A stretch of 64,000 nt of DNA from Rosa chinensis (taxonomy: Eukaryota > Streptophyta > Magnoliopsida > Rosales > Rosaceae): NCBI RefSeq assembly GCF_002994745.2, contig NC_037094.1:4324001-4388000 (forward strand). The letters are read 5' to 3'. The notes beneath the pieces were generated by a model. That model made no database searches. It was not told the origin of the DNA and worked only from the letters and a program-made list of their open reading frames with translations. The first letter of the stretch is position 1. Every line of letters starts with the position of its first letter. The position numbers and the translations under genes were made by a program. Shown in pieces: positions 49,119 through 62,446 of this stretch.

Positions 49119-49737
49119 TAGGGATGGCAATGGGGAGGGTAGGGTAAGGGGATTAAATTACCATCCCCATACCCGACTTCATTTTCCATCCCCGTACCCT
49201 CCCCAATCCCCGTAATAAGATATTGGGGATTCCCCGTCCCCATCCCCATTAGGGATTAGGTCCCCGTACCCGCCCAAATCTCCGTTAACAATATTACTAA
49301 TTTATTATATAAAAATTTATATAAATAATTATGGATTATAAAATATGAAGTTAAAATTAAACATCAAAATAAAATACATTTCTTATTTCAATTAAGGAAA
49401 ATTAACATGTTGATAAAGATCTCTTATTAAAAGAATCTTCCTTTTTTTGAACATATTTATTAATAGAATTTAAATATTGACAAAAATATAAAGTTTACAT
49501 AAATATTTATTTATAAATAATATCAAAAATATATAATATATATATATGTATTTCAGATAATTTTTATTGGGTGGGTATGGGGATGGGGATCAAAATATCA
49601 TCCCCACCCCGTACCCGATTTCAGAATTCGAATACTGGGGATCCCCATCCCCGTTACCCGATTATCCCCGAATTTCTCCCCGTTAGGGTCGAATACCCGA
49701 TGGGTACCCTACCCGATGGGGATTTTTGCCATCCCTA
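49119..49737. mobile_element. hAT-type MITE, family member 1
   Basis: Perfect 12-bp ends TAGGGATGGCAA and TTGCCATCCCTA, with the exact 8-bp duplication ATATGATA (49111-49118 and 49738-49745). 619 bp. Subterminal regions are rich in cccgta/ggggat repeats. Same family as 55737-56375. Confidence 0.95.
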
Positions 49738-49745
49738 ATATGATA

Positions 49746-50075
49746 TTGGAGCAAATGATAATTCAACCAATGTACCATATCCCCTACCTTATGTATTTAT
49801 TTATTTTTGGGTTAAAGATCCCCTACCTTAGCTTTGATTGATTGAAAATGATGCATACCCAATGCCAATAACCTCACTCTTGTATCAACTGTCCCTCTCA
49901 ATAATTTAGCACGTAACCAATTGTGGACAAAGAAGTTCAGAAAGTTTTATAGCTAGCCAAGCTTAGCTGTGAATCTATCACTTATAGGTTGGCTAGGGAT
50001 CAAACCAAAGGGGACCCTTTATAGTCTGAATACATTATCAATAGGGACCTCAACACCCCCACATAATTCAGTGGC

Positions 50076-50108
<33 letters not shown>

Positions 50109-52879
50109 CAGCAGCAGCTGCTTGTTTGATCTCCCTCTGCACTATGGCACTCTTTCATTTCATGCATTCAACGTTATATGTCCATTCTCAAAAAACATAA
50201 GCAAGCTAGGAGGAGAGAAGACAACAGCTAGCTCATCATAATATCACGGTCATGCTACATATCGGATCTTGGCGTTTTCTCATACTGTGTGAGACTCTCT
50301 GCAGCCACATGAAAAAAATCTCTTGGCCTTTTCAACGACAACGTTAATTTTCTCAACCTTTTACACGAGTGAATCCAGGCCAGTTAATTAAACACAGTAG
50401 ACTAATAGTTACTGCCGAGATATAAATGAGCTTAGTCATTTCTATGTTCAAGCATATAAGTTTTGCAGCTGATTATGAATAGTTTACCATCGATCACAAC
50501 GCTTTATATGAACAGTTAATTAATTTGAAGCAATTATTTTTCTAAAAGCTAATTTCTTGAAGTAATGATAATGATATAGATGATCCTACTCATCCCAGCA
50601 CCACGAGTGTTCAGGATCACAGCGCACTATAAATATCCTTGCATCATGTTTTTCGTGAGACCCGATCGATAAAGATACTCTTACATATTCATTATGCAAA
50701 GGCTATAATTCATAAAATCAAATGTAATGCAATATGAATGTGTAACGTAGCTCAGTGTAAATTTCCACTACTGTTTGAAACATCCCTGGCCCATAAATCT
50801 TACACTTGGAATGGAAAAGGCTGTACTTAATTTACCTTTTTTTTTTGTGACAAGAAGGCCCAAAAAGGCCCAATAGAAACAAAGCAAAACAAAACTAATC
50901 ATTTAGCCCAATATAGGTTCTTCTCACATGGATAATTTCTTCAAGATCATCAAGGAGCGACTTGGAAGCACAGCCATGAGGGAGATCAAAAACCAGTATT
51001 CCATGATTGATGCTGGAACTTTAACCCATCTGTGTCGGCCCACAGATAGATAGAAGTTACACTCAGCCATTTATGAACTACTTCAGAACTAGCCTAAGTA
51101 AAAGCGAAAATCAGACAAGGCTCAAAAGGTTTTCAAAGCCCATAAAGCCTGTTTTTTTTTCTCGTAAAGAAAAAAATATATCCATTTATTTCAAAAAAAT
51201 CAAACGGATATCTCCATTTAATTAGCACGTATACGGTATATCAATTGTTTCCTTGAGCTGGTAATTATAACTTGCATAAAAACTTGTTTGTCTCATACTA
51301 TATACAATTGTACACATACTCCACGTGGTGGGTCCCTTTGAAATGATTGTTTAAATTATATGTTAATGATAGATCATACCTATAAATGTAACGTCATTCA
51401 TTTGATGTTAGATTGTTAGTGTATTTCACTATACAACAATAAAATCAAACAATGGCTTCACATAGTCATGGATCATGAAAATGACTACACTATATGTAGC
51501 TACCCCATCAAAGTTACAATAGTGCTATCGATCTGATTGTAAATGTGCAGGTGAGTAGTACTCTTCTAAATTCTTTTCTTTCATTATTATTGTATGAACT
51601 TCAAAATAATTGAACATGTATATATGGAACTTCTATTTGGACACTTCTTCCAATTTATAGCTGACTGGTCTTTTCAGTTTTAGAAATGTATCATCCATCT
51701 AACCCCGTAATTACATACACAAGTCAAATAAAACCATGCAACAAACAGATAAAAAATGAGAGCAAGAATAAGTCGTTTTCTGAAGTATAACCATCTTCAT
51801 AGCGATTAATTGTCATTAAATGAGTTAAGTATATATTAAACCATACTCACGTCCTGTTTCATATTAAATCTTTTTGATTTACAATTTCCCAATATAGTGA
51901 AAAACAACAAAGCTTGTCTTTGGTCATAAAATGGATTAAATTGGGAGGTATTTACCTGAAAAAGAACATTCCTCAATTAAACAAACACATGTCTGTGTTG
52001 TTTGAACACCAAAGTTTTGATAGACTAACTAAATCAAATATAGTAAGTAGTGTATACCATACATTTTTTTTTTTGGTAACGGGTAGTTGGTTTTTTTTTT
52101 TTTTACACTAAGTTTGTAATGAAATTACTTTTATCTCTTTGGTTTGTAAAATCTTACCCAAATAAACCAGTTATTTTGGCCGATGTCTCCTAGTTTCCGT
52201 AGGAAGGGTGGAGGGAGCCTCGTACGTTTTACCGTTGGTTAATAAGGTAGTTTTTCTGCGACGCGTGTTCTCTATTGGAATAATTACAGTACTGTCTCAA
52301 ATATCAGTGTCACCTGTCAGTGGCACCAAAATTGCACACCAACCAGTTGTAGCTCGACACGTTGCTCCCCACTTATCACAGCCTGATCCAACTGGTTGAC
52401 AAGTGACGTTCTCCTTTCTGAGAGAGATTAGTCATTAGTCAACACATTAAAGACGTTTTTATGATAAAAATTCCAAGTACCAATGTATTATCATAGTGTG
52501 GCATCTTTTAATTTTCCCTTCATCAACATTTTCTGTATGAAAATTATAATTAAACAACACAAACACACCCAAAACTGAGTCTTTGTAGAACTCTTGGACT
52601 CGATTGAGGTAACTAGACGAGGGAAAATTCATTCAACAACGCATGCCTCACAACCCGTAATCTTAAACTAGTTCCTTAATTAAACTAGTTTGAGAGAACC
52701 ACTGTGAAGGTTGGTTTAGGGTTAAGGTGCAACTTCAGTTGCAATCTCGCAAAATGAATGAAGTCAAATCCATCCTGCACGATGAGGAAAGTTTGAATCA
52801 TGCTCAAATTGACCTCCTAAAATTTGTTTGTTGATGCTCTAATTACCAATTTGAATAACTGTTTAGTGGGTAGGGCTGT
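49746..52879. other. Intergenic, no gene seen
   Basis: AT-rich, with a (GA)n run at about 50083-50108 and T-runs near 52065-52105. Short ORFs only, no known domain. Confidence 0.5.
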
Positions 52880-53243
52880 AATGAGGACTTTATAATCAAC
52901 GGTTGTGAGACCTATTTTTTTTATCACATTTCGGCAAATCAACCGTTAGATGTTTAGATATTCATGAGTGGATAATTTTTTTTTTAAAATTTCAACCACA
53001 TGGAAATTTGTTAAGACATTCACAATTGTAGTTTATCATATGTGAACATAAAATATTCATGTTTTACAGATTTGATTCGTCTATTGATTCAATCTAGTTC
53101 GGTGTCTTAACGATTAACAATTTGAAAGAAAATTTACAGAAGTGATATGCACATCATGCATACCTAAACATCTAACGGTTGATTATTTGCCGAAATGTCA
53201 TTGAAAAATAAGTCTTACAACCATTGATTATAAAGTCCTCATG
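52880..53243. mobile_element. Inverted-repeat (foldback) element
   Basis: Arms 52880-52960 and 53164-53243 are near-complementary (atgaggactttataatcaac and its complement). Both carry the motif catttcggcaaat...ccgttagatgtttag. Target duplication not resolved. Confidence 0.75.
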
Positions 53244-54199
53244 AAATCTTCATTTTAAAAGTTTTCAATAGAGTTAATTTCTCGTACTGTTTAATATGTA
53301 ATATGTATCGATCAACTGGAATAAGGCAATCATGAAGAACCCTAGATGGCTAGCTAGATAGGTAGACTGACTAAATTAAGAGGCACATAGTGGGTCGCAA
53401 GACTTAGCTTACCTTCGCTTAATGTAATTATGGTTATCAGGTCGTCAATTAGGTAGTTTGATAAATAAAGTGTCATCTACTGCATGCTCTTCAGGGTAAT
53501 CTAGTTAGGTGTATGTATTTATTTTATTTTTCCGGATTGATAGCTTAGGCTAATTGTGACTAATCTATTTGAAAAAGGAAACCAGCGTATTTCTGAAGTC
53601 TGACATAAATTAATTGCTTAATAGCTAGGAGTCGACACGTATTTATCCAAAAGAAAGCACCTGCTAAGGTTGTTCTTCGACGTCCGCTAGGCATTACCAG
53701 GTAGCCTAGACATTTCATGGTACTGCAAATATTACTAAAAATAAATATAAAAAAGACTAGATGTAACTGTAAATGAATATATATAACAAGAAAAGCAAAA
53801 TGAAAAAGAAGAAAACCAAAATTCTGACATATAAAATGGAAGATGCACCGGAAAAACTGGACCATAGAGAGTGAAACAGGGGAGAACCCTGAGAATGGAA
53901 TCATACACTAAATTGTCTACAATATCATACATGTCTTATACAGTCCAGTACAGTACCTGAGGAGGAGGTAGGTTATAGAGCCAAACACAAATACACTCGC
54001 CCTTTTTTCAAGGGTTTCCCATTTACTTTCTCTCATATTGCACTTATCCTTTTACCCCTTTTGGTACCCTAAAACACAGAGCTTTTCTCTCAGAGAGTTT
54101 TGTCTACCTCTGATCAAACCAAGACTAGGGGAGATAGAAAGAAAGAAAGATAGATAGATCAGAAAAGGGTGGTGGGTAGTTGGGTTTTAATTTTTGGAA
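53244..54199 (+). promoter_or_regulatory. Upstream region and 5' UTR of the SEP-like gene
   Basis: Immediately precedes the MADS-box ATG. The last ~100 bases (gagagttttgtctacctctg, then gaaagaaagaaagatagata) look like a purine-rich leader. No certain TATA box or CArG box was assigned. Confidence 0.4.
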
Positions 54200-56160
54200 A
54201 TGGGGAGAGGAAGAGTTGAGCTCAAGAGAATAGAGAATAAAATCAACAGGCAAGTCACTTTTGCCAAGAGAAGAAATGGCCTGCTCAAGAAAGCTTATGA
54301 GCTCTCAGTTCTCTGTGATGCTGAGGTTGCCCTCATTATTTTCTCTGGCCGTGGAAAGCTCTATGAGTTCTGCAGCAGCTTAAGGTATATATACATACAT
54401 ATATATATATATATATATCAAAGTTAATATGCATACTGATTATTCTTTTATATACGAAGTTTTCAATATTAGTGATTCGTACGAGTGCTTATGATTTAAG
54501 GGATGCAAAATCTGTGTGGTTTGTGTTAAAACCCTTGCAGTGTGCTTGTGGCTAACTTTTCAAAGCAAGATTCGAGTTCTGTTTTTTCTGTTCTTCACCC
54601 CTTTAATTAATTAATATGTCTTCTTCTTCTTCTTCTTCTTGAATCATTAATTTAGCTTTTTTGATCCGCTACGAGTGAGGAAAAAACAAAGGCTTTTCTG
54701 ATTTGTTCTCTTAAATTGAAGATCTGGCATATTTCTTTTTCTTCTTCTTCTACTTCTAAATTTTATTAGTGGTAAATGTTTTCTTGTCTCTTTAGTTTAT
54801 CTATTTTTGTAAAAGCTTTGATATAATTTCTGAAAAATTTTTGATTAAAATTACAGGGTATTTCAGTGATAAATCAATATTTTTCCTACTTAAATATTTC
54901 TATCATAATATATTGTAAACTTGATATTTGATTTCTATGCTTATTTAGTTAAATTAGTTGATGTTCAGAAAAAACATTAATTAGTTGTAAAGAGTAAAGA
55001 CTAGATTGTTAATCCAAAAAAAAGAGTAAACATCGATTAGATTGTCTCATAAATAAAGACATGGGTTTTCTGAATTGGATTGTACTTTTTGGGTTGTTAC
55101 CAGATACGTCAAGTAATTTCCTAATTCGTTTTCTAATTTACATGGAATTTACTTATTTTTGATTTCTATCTACTTATATATAGCATATGATTTATTTATT
55201 TTGAACAAAAATAGCATATGAAGTTCATATCTACATTTTGTACTAGGATCTTCTTTTAACCATTATTTTCTTTTCAATTAGTTTTCCATTTTTATTTCTT
55301 AGAAACTGAACAAGATCGTTGAAACTTTCGCTGGTAAATTGCCTGTGATTTGATCTGTTTAACTTGAAGTCTTGAACTTTAGTTATTCCAGTGAATTTGT
55401 CATTTCCTAGACTAAGGACAGACAAATAACCGGTTCACTGTTATGATTCGTTGCCAGTTGATTTGATATTTTGATTTGTAGTTTTTCTGCATGCTGTACT
55501 TGGTGTTGCAATTAAATTATTGATTTTTTCAGTAAGATCGAGAAATATAAAAGGCTGCCTCTTTATAATCATTACATCTAAAGTTGCATATCTTGAAATT
55601 TTTGAGCAACTCCAACAGCTTTCCTATAATTTCTGTATTATAGGGAAGCAGAAGTTAAAGTTTTAGCTTCTTTTTCTTTTCAAATTCCAACATATTCCCT
55701 ATTTTACAACAATCTCTAAAATCTCTATATTCTTCCTAGGGATGGCAATGGTGAGGGTACGTAAGGTAAGGGGATTAAATTACCATTCTCATACCCGACT
55801 TCATTCTTCATCCCCATACTCTCCCCAATCCCCGTAATAAGATACTGAGGATTCCCCGTCCCCGTCCCCATTGGGGATTAGGTCCCCATACCCGCCCCAA
55901 TCCCCATTAACAATATTACCAATTTATTATATAAAAATTTATACAAACAATTATGGATTGTAAAATATGAAGTTAAAATTGAACATCAAAATAAAATAAA
56001 TTTCTTATTTCAATCAAGGAAAATTAACATGTTGATAAAGATCTTTTATTAAAGGAATCTTCCTTTTTTTGAACATATTTATTAACAGAATTTAAATATT
56101 GACAGAAAGATTAAGTTTACATAAATATTTATTTATAAATAATATCAAATATATATATAT

Positions 56161-56199
<39 letters not shown>

Positions 56200-59100
56200 T
56201 TCTTATAATTCTTATTGGGTGGGTATGGGGATGGGGATCAAAATACCATCCCCGCCCTGTACCCGATTTCAAAATTCGAATACTGGGGATCCCCATCCCC
56301 GTTACCCGAATTTCTCCCCATTAGGGTCGAATACCCTATGGGTACCCTACCCGATGAGGATTTTTGCCATCCCTAATTCTTCCTTAAAATTTTAGAATTT
56401 GCTGTAAATATAAGGAATTTGGTTTTCTCTTTCCTCACTTTCCCTAAATTAGGGATAATTATAGGGAATCTGTTGGAGCAAAAGAAGCTTATTTTTCCCT
56501 AAAATAGAGAAAAATCAAAATATGAGGAATCTGTTGGAGTTGCTCTTTAATATTACCTGAATACAGCTAAACTAATAATTATTCGATTACCAATAATTAA
56601 AACTTCATCCAAAGCGCATTACAACTTCCCCCTTGAAAATATGACCTTTTTTTTTTTTTTTATCATCGTAAATTTTTGAAGTTTTTGATCTGATTAGAAA
56701 GTAATTTACTTAGCTTAGCACAAAGCTGCTAAGAAGAAGCCTAGTGCAAGCTAGATGTCCAAGGCTATTCTAATTTTGGATACCATTTACGACATTTCAG
56801 GTGTAAGAGTGGTCCTTCTTACTTTAAACTCTCTGAGAAACCATATATAAAATTGAAGTTCTATAGTTTGAAAATTTCAGGATTTTTCATTTAATATTAC
56901 AAATCCATCTTATCAGTTGGGGTAATTTGAGTTTGGTATTGTTATATTCAATTTAGCAGAGAATGCTCGGCTCCCTTCCTCTTAATGTCATTCCTTCATA
57001 CAATTGAAGAGACCAAATCATACAATTTCTCCCTAATTATCTGTTGTAGAATGATTTTCTTCGTAAATGATTATGTGTTTTTCACCTCAGCTTGTAATGA
57101 TGAATGACTCTTTGCCTTAAAGAGCCAAGCATTGCTCCTTATTGTTGTGGTAGTACTAGTACGTAGTACACTAATGTGCTTTATTGCGGCATTGAAGTAT
57201 CGGTTAGCGAAGGTTGTTAAATTAAGTCTGACCTAATATTTTTGTCTTTTTCTGTTTCACAGTTGTACGTTTAATGAGCTTGACCTCAAAGTATATATAA
57301 TGAAAGATCTTTCTAAATAAAATCATAGTATAGGTGGAATTGATCCTAACTTACCCTATTCAGGCAAACATAACAGTGTAATTAAAGTCCTGTGGTATAT
57401 TACCTAACTCTTCTACTAATGAGGTTTCTGTGAAATAAGTGATCATATTTTGTTGTGATCCATTCTTTCATATACTGAAATCGCACAGATTATTTAGTAA
57501 GTTAATTGTGTAATAGTAATGATTATTGTGTTTGATCCATATGTTTTAAACTTGTATTTTAGCATGATGAAAACGCTGGAAAAGTACCATAGGTGCAATT
57601 ATGGTGCCCTCGAAGCCAACCAACCTGTAAACGAGACTCAGGTACAAACATTTTACCGATGACCTCATATAATCTTGCATATATAACTAAGTTCGTTAAT
57701 TCATTCTTTGGTGGTTTAAGCTAATGCATGCATATTATTTGATCGCTAATCTATTCAAGTAAATTAGTTATTACATTACCATTTTGTCCCAAGCAGAACA
57801 GTTATCAGGAATATTTGAAGCTTAAAGCAAGAGTGGAGGTCCTCCAACGATCTCAGAGGTGATACTAGCTAGCTATCTAGGGTTTGCACAGTTATTAGTA
57901 AAGCTGTAATTAATTTTACAAACGATCATTCAAGAAACATGGTAGAAAGTTGTATATATATATACTAATACTGATAGATATCCTGAATTTAAAATGGTGC
58001 AGAAACCTTCTTGGGGAAGATTTGGGCCCACTGAACACGAAGGAGCTTGAGCAGCTTGAGCATCAACTAGAGTCATCCCTGAAGCATATTAGGTCAACAA
58101 AGGTGATTGATTCTTGTCTAAATTAGTTTCATGTATTGATCGAAGCTTATACATCTAACCGTAGCCAATGCTCTCTGATAGGGACTATTTAGATTCTATG
58201 GATAGTATATAGATGAATTTTTACCCTAACCCTAATATTGATCCTTCTTTTTCACTCCAACATCTGCATATTTGATAGCTGATTGTGATGCATTCCTCAA
58301 AAGAGATTAATTAACTAGCTTGCTGGTGTTATTTTTCTCATGTTCTATACTCATTGATCAGACTCAGTTTATGCTGGATGAGCTTTCTGATCTCCAAAAC
58401 AGGGTAAGCAAAAATTCGACATGCACTTGCTTGCTTCTAAATTTGAGGTGTAGCTAGCCTAGGATTTTTGGAAAATTGTTAATTAGTCTTAATTATCTTT
58501 AAACCTTAATAGAAAGAAATAAAATTGACCCTTCTCACTTTTTGGAAAAATGTTTAATTAGTCTTTGTTTTTAAAATTTAATAAAAATGTATCTTAATTA
58601 GTCTTAATTGTCCTTGAAACTACATATATCCAATTAATATAATTTTTTGGGGAAATATCACCAATGGTCACTGAGTTATGACTTATTCGACACTTAACTC
58701 ACTCAGTTTTACATCCGTCTTTCACTTAACTCACTGCCGTTAATTCTACCGTTAAAATTGAGAGTATATTTGTCAAAACACTTAAAAAATCATTTTTAAC
58801 TTAAAAAAAAACTAAATTTATTATACTTTTTTTCAATTTTTTTAAATTTCTGAAATTTCTAATAAAAAATGTTTTTTTTTAACTTACATATAATTTGGAA
58901 AAAAAAATTGTCTTTTTTTCTTAAAAAAAAAGAAGTTAGAAATGCATTTTTTTTAGTGTTTAGACAAATATACTCTCAATTTACATTTATTAGACTTTTT
59001 TAAATTTTTAAAATTTTTGAGATTTCTAATAAAAAATAATTTTTTTAACTTAAATATAATTTGAAAAAAAAATTGTCTTTTAAAAAAAAAAAAAAGTTAG

Positions 59101-60307
59101 AAATGCATTTTTTTAGTGTTTAGACAAATATACTCTCAATTTTAATAGCTTTTAACGGCAAAATTAACGACAGTGAGTTAAGTGAAAGACGGATGTAAAA
59201 CTGAGTGAGTTAAGTGATATTGTTGAAAATACAGTGAGTTAAGTGTCGAATAAGTTATAACTCAGTGACCATTGGTGATGTTTTCCCTAATTTTTTTCAA
59301 AGTTTTCTTACCTTACTGATTGATATATGACCTTAATGGCATTATGCCATATGCGTATATTTACGATTATTTGTTAATGAAATAAAAGTTTACACTATTA
59401 ATACACTTCATATATTATCTTTTCAAAATCTTCTTACCTTATTGATCGATATATGCCCTTAATGGCATTATGCCATATTACGATTCTATGTTAATATGCT
59501 AAATTGAAGTAACACATTTTTTTTTCTTCTACATTTATCGTTCATCTCAAATCCCAAAATTTAAGGATCTTTCAATTTTCGCATTAGTCCAATTAATACT
59601 ACATTGAAAATTTTCTTATGCTGATATGTTTTGAAAGATGTGTTATTTTTTATTTTTGGCAAAGATTGTGTTATTCCTAGAGGATGACTAAAAATGAGTT
59701 TAATTTGTTAGTTAATAAATTTGACCCTTCTAAGTGAGATTTTTGGCTATGCTCATGGATGCATATGCTTTTGAACATCTATGTAATGACCGGTGTTTTA
59801 CTGTTGAGCAGGAACAAATGCTTGTTGAAACTAATAAATCCTTAAGGAGGAAGGTAACATATAATTGATATGATATTTGTGTAAATCAAGCTTCTTTTTT
59901 TCGGTCACATATATAGTTAAATCTTTGGTTTTTTGATATATGTCTGATGAACTAATGCAACAGCTGGAAGAAACTAATCTGCAAGGTGCTCCACTTCGTC
60001 TGGCATGGGACGGTGGCTATGGCCAGAACAACATTCATCAGCACAACAACCGTCTTCCTCCCCAGTCGCAAGGTTTGTTTCAGCCACTGCAAGGAAACAA
60101 CACCTCCGCTTTGCAAATCGGGTATGTATCTTTCGATTATTCGCAAATTGGCATACGTACATTGGCACTTTAATTATTCATAATAGAACTATTGGTTTCA
60201 CTGGGTGGTACAGATACACTCCGCTGAGCTCAGATCATCATCACCAGATGAATGCAGGAAATCCAGGCCAAAATGTCAATGGATTCATTCCTGGGTGGAT
60301 GCTTTGA
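54200..60307 (+). CDS. SEP-like: SEPALLATA-clade MADS-box transcription factor
   Basis: Eight exons: 54200-54384, 57563-57641, 57797-57858, 58003-58102, 58362-58403, 59812-59853, 59964-60121 and 60214-60307. All introns are GT-AG and the frame is open, giving 253 residues. Exon sizes 185/79/62/100/42/42 are the MIKC pattern. MADS domain: [20 protein letters not shown] to [11 protein letters not shown] (1-60). K domain: [53 protein letters not shown]-terminal SEP motifs: [13 protein letters not shown] and the end [12 protein letters not shown] proteins form floral quartets with other MADS factors to specify all whorls. It fits the SEP1/2/4-FBP9 group, not SEP3. The long intron 1 (3.2 kb) is usual for regulatory sites and carries nested MITEs. 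Confidence 0.96.
55604..56545. mobile_element. Tourist/PIF-like MITE in SEP intron 1, split by a hAT MITE
   Basis: Ends GAGCAACTCCAACAG and CTGTTGGAGTTGCTC are perfect inverted repeats. Flanked by ttt on each side (TSD-like). About 295 bp of its own sequence once the nested hAT MITE and its duplication are set aside. Confidence 0.85.
55737..56375. mobile_element. hAT-type MITE, family member 2, nested in the intron 1 MITE
   Basis: Ends TAGGGATGGCAA and TTGCCATCCCTA, with the 8-bp duplication ATTCTTCC (55729-55736 and 56376-56383). 639 bp, closely similar to 49119-49737 but with an expanded (TA)n run at about 56146-56195. It inserted after the outer MITE. Confidence 0.95.
58649..59287. mobile_element. 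Long-TIR foldback element in SEP intron 5
   Basis: Arms of about 130 bp (gggaaatatcaccaatggtc... and complement at the right end). Flanked by the 9-bp duplication TAATTTTTT (58640-58648 and 59288-59296), fitting Mutator-type MITEs. The interior is A/T runs and a second direct repeat (aatttttt... near 58860 and 59040). Confidence 0.88.
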
Positions 60308-60693
60308 CAACTTTGGAAGTATGGATTGCCAATAAAGATGTGCATGGCGAATAAGATATGGAATGTGTTGCGTCATCTTCTTCAAGAAGCATTCCAAGTA
60401 CTTGTGCTATGCAATTTAACTGTAATTATGCTTGAAACGATAAGTGCTTAGTAGTATTTATCTATATATATATGTATGTATTGATTTTGTATTGACATTG
60501 TTAAAGACCATTTTTATGGATTTCGTATTGTAAAAGCGGTAAAGGCAATGCTGTATTATAAAACTGGATCCAGCTTTTCCATTTGCTCGGGCTCTGTTGG
60601 TTTGTCTTTGTGGATTCATAAGAATGTAGTGGCCGGCCATTGGTAAGCCACAAAAATTGTGGGGATGTTGTTGTTCCCTAAACCTTGTTCAAG
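60308..60693 (+). terminator. SEP-like gene 3' UTR and downstream
   Basis: AT-rich 3' flank after the stop at 60307. No strong AATAAA was identified. Transcript end not determined. Confidence 0.4.
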
Positions 60694-60921
60694 TAGGGAT
60701 GGCATTAAAACCCACAGGTACGGGTACCCGCGGGTAATTTGTCCTTTTGGGTATCTTTTAACGGGTATGGGTATTAGTTTATGAGTATGGGTATGGGTAA
60801 TTACAAAATACCCATATAAAATGAGTTGGGTATGGGTATACCCCTGGGCACCCAAATTTTACTCAAATGCCTATATAAAACTGTAAACCACACGCAAATA
60901 CCCAAATCCAGTTCCACCTAG
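60694..60921. mobile_element. Degenerate MITE-like remnant with gggtatg repeats
   Basis: Begins tagggatggcat, like the hAT-type MITE family, and is rich in gggtatgggta and taccc repeats, but no matching right end or target duplication was found. Confidence 0.35.
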
Positions 60922-60943
60922 GAATGGGCAAACGGGGGAGAGG

Positions 60944-61025
60944 GCGGGGTGCCAGCGGGTTTTCCCTGCATTTCTCAAGCGGGGGCGGGGTGCCAGCGGG
61001 TTTTCCCTGCGTTTCTCAAGCGGGA
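60944..61025. repeat. 41-bp tandem repeat, 2 copies
   Basis: Units gcggggtgccagcgggtttt... begin at about 60944 and 60985. GC-rich compared with surroundings. Confidence 0.9.
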
Positions 61026-61528
61026 GCGGGGTTTATGGACAAAGCTAAAAAAAATTTATGGAGTAGCTGATTCGGCTTAGTATAGGGTAGTGTTGCTAGG
61101 CGTAGTGAAGAAACGATTATGGGCCTCAAAAACAGGCCTTCATGAATGAGCTTCGCGTGTGTAGGAACACTAGAATTCCCCCCCATGTCTTATGCCAAGA
61201 AACCCTGTACGACTCCTCCGAGCCCCATGTCTTATGCGAAGAAACCGGTTAATCTCAAAAAATATCTCAGCCACAAATCAAGATATAGTAAGTTCTTCAT
61301 ACTTTTCGCTGGCTCATTTCGCTCGGAATTCACCTCTTGTCTGTACTCCATTTGCAGACTTCATGCAACTACTTTTTGTGGTGGATCTTTTGCGAAGCTT
61401 AGGAGGCGGATTTCACTGTTCTCCAAAATATTTCGCTCAACTATTTCTATGTCTCCTGTGGGCCTTTGCGATGCTTCGCGAACAAACAGGAGAGGCCTCC
61501 AAAATGATAGCTTCTCCAGAAATTCTTT

Positions 61529-61652
61529 GAGGAGAAATCTTCTCAAGATATATCAGAGTAAGGATAAATCTTCTCAAGGTAGATCCGAGTGAGGAGAAAT
61601 CTTCTCAAGGTAGATCCAAGTGAGGAGAAATCTTCTCAAGGCAGATCCGAGT
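61529..61652. repeat. 31-bp tandem repeat, 4 copies
   Basis: Units of the type gaggagaaatcttctcaagg plus a tagatccgagt-like tail start at 61529, 61560, 61591 and 61622; a partial fifth follows. Confidence 0.95.
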
Positions 61653-62284
61653 GAGAAGGAATCTCTTTGAGCTTGGTGAAAATATTCCTCGCGAAGACTT
61701 CGTTGGCTTTTTGGATCGACTCCTCCTCATTGTTTCGACTCCTTAGTAATTTTTAGATCGCACTAATGGAATCATGCTGGGTTTAAATGATGAATTGAAT
61801 AAGTAGCTGAATTCAATAAGACATTTTGAATCAAGGTTTAGACATGCAGCCCAAGTATAGTCGACTAGACTCAAATTTTCTTTCAAATCCTTTGGATAAC
61901 CTTACTGAAATGGCCAGGTGGGGGAGGGAGAACAAGAGAGGCAAGAGAGGCAAAATCCATTTTGGCATGAGCTACTCCCACATACTGGTTTAGGCCCATT
62001 TGCACTCACTTCTGGATTCAAGAACCTGTCATGAACGTTGTCCACTTTCTAGACACCATTTCACCTAGGCTATACTTACTAAGATGAGAAAGGTCATAAG
62101 TGTGGAGACAGTTCAACAAGTGTTAATAAAAGCCGTCCTTAACCTTAAGGGATCTGAACTAGGCTCCAATAAGGAGTTTAGGCCAATATTAACAAAAGAG
62201 ACTTCACCTATTCTGTTATGATTTACAACCCCTTACCAACCTCAACTTCTTAATAGTGGTGTGATTTACATGGAGATTTTTCAA

Positions 62285-62302
62285 TCCCCAGCAACGGCGC
62301 TA
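62285..62302 (-). other. Likely retrotransposon primer binding site (tRNA-Asp type)
   Basis: Plus strand tccccagcaacggcgcta matches the 3' end of tRNA-Asp at 16 of 18 positions as I recall it, so the minus strand is a primer binding site of the TGGCGCCGTTGCCGGGGA class common in plant Ty3/Gypsy elements. Its LTR would lie to the right (>62303). Confidence 0.55.
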
Positions 62303-62446
62303 GAAATAAATAAGTGTTTCCACCATTCGCCGCCTCAGGAAAGAAAAGAACAAGGAGAAACAAAAATTAAGTGATGGGATCAATATGGGTTGTTGCAAGT
62401 GGGTGACTAATATGTAAACTTTACAAGGATACTAGACTCTACAAGA

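Noticed and set aside
54194..54199. Two codons upstream of the MADS ATG as a longer start
   Set aside because: The upstream start would be TTG; the MADS family starts at MGRGRVE (54200).
61146..61592. 148-codon ORF
   Set aside because: Overlaps another frame and runs into the 31-bp tandem repeat; no domain seen.
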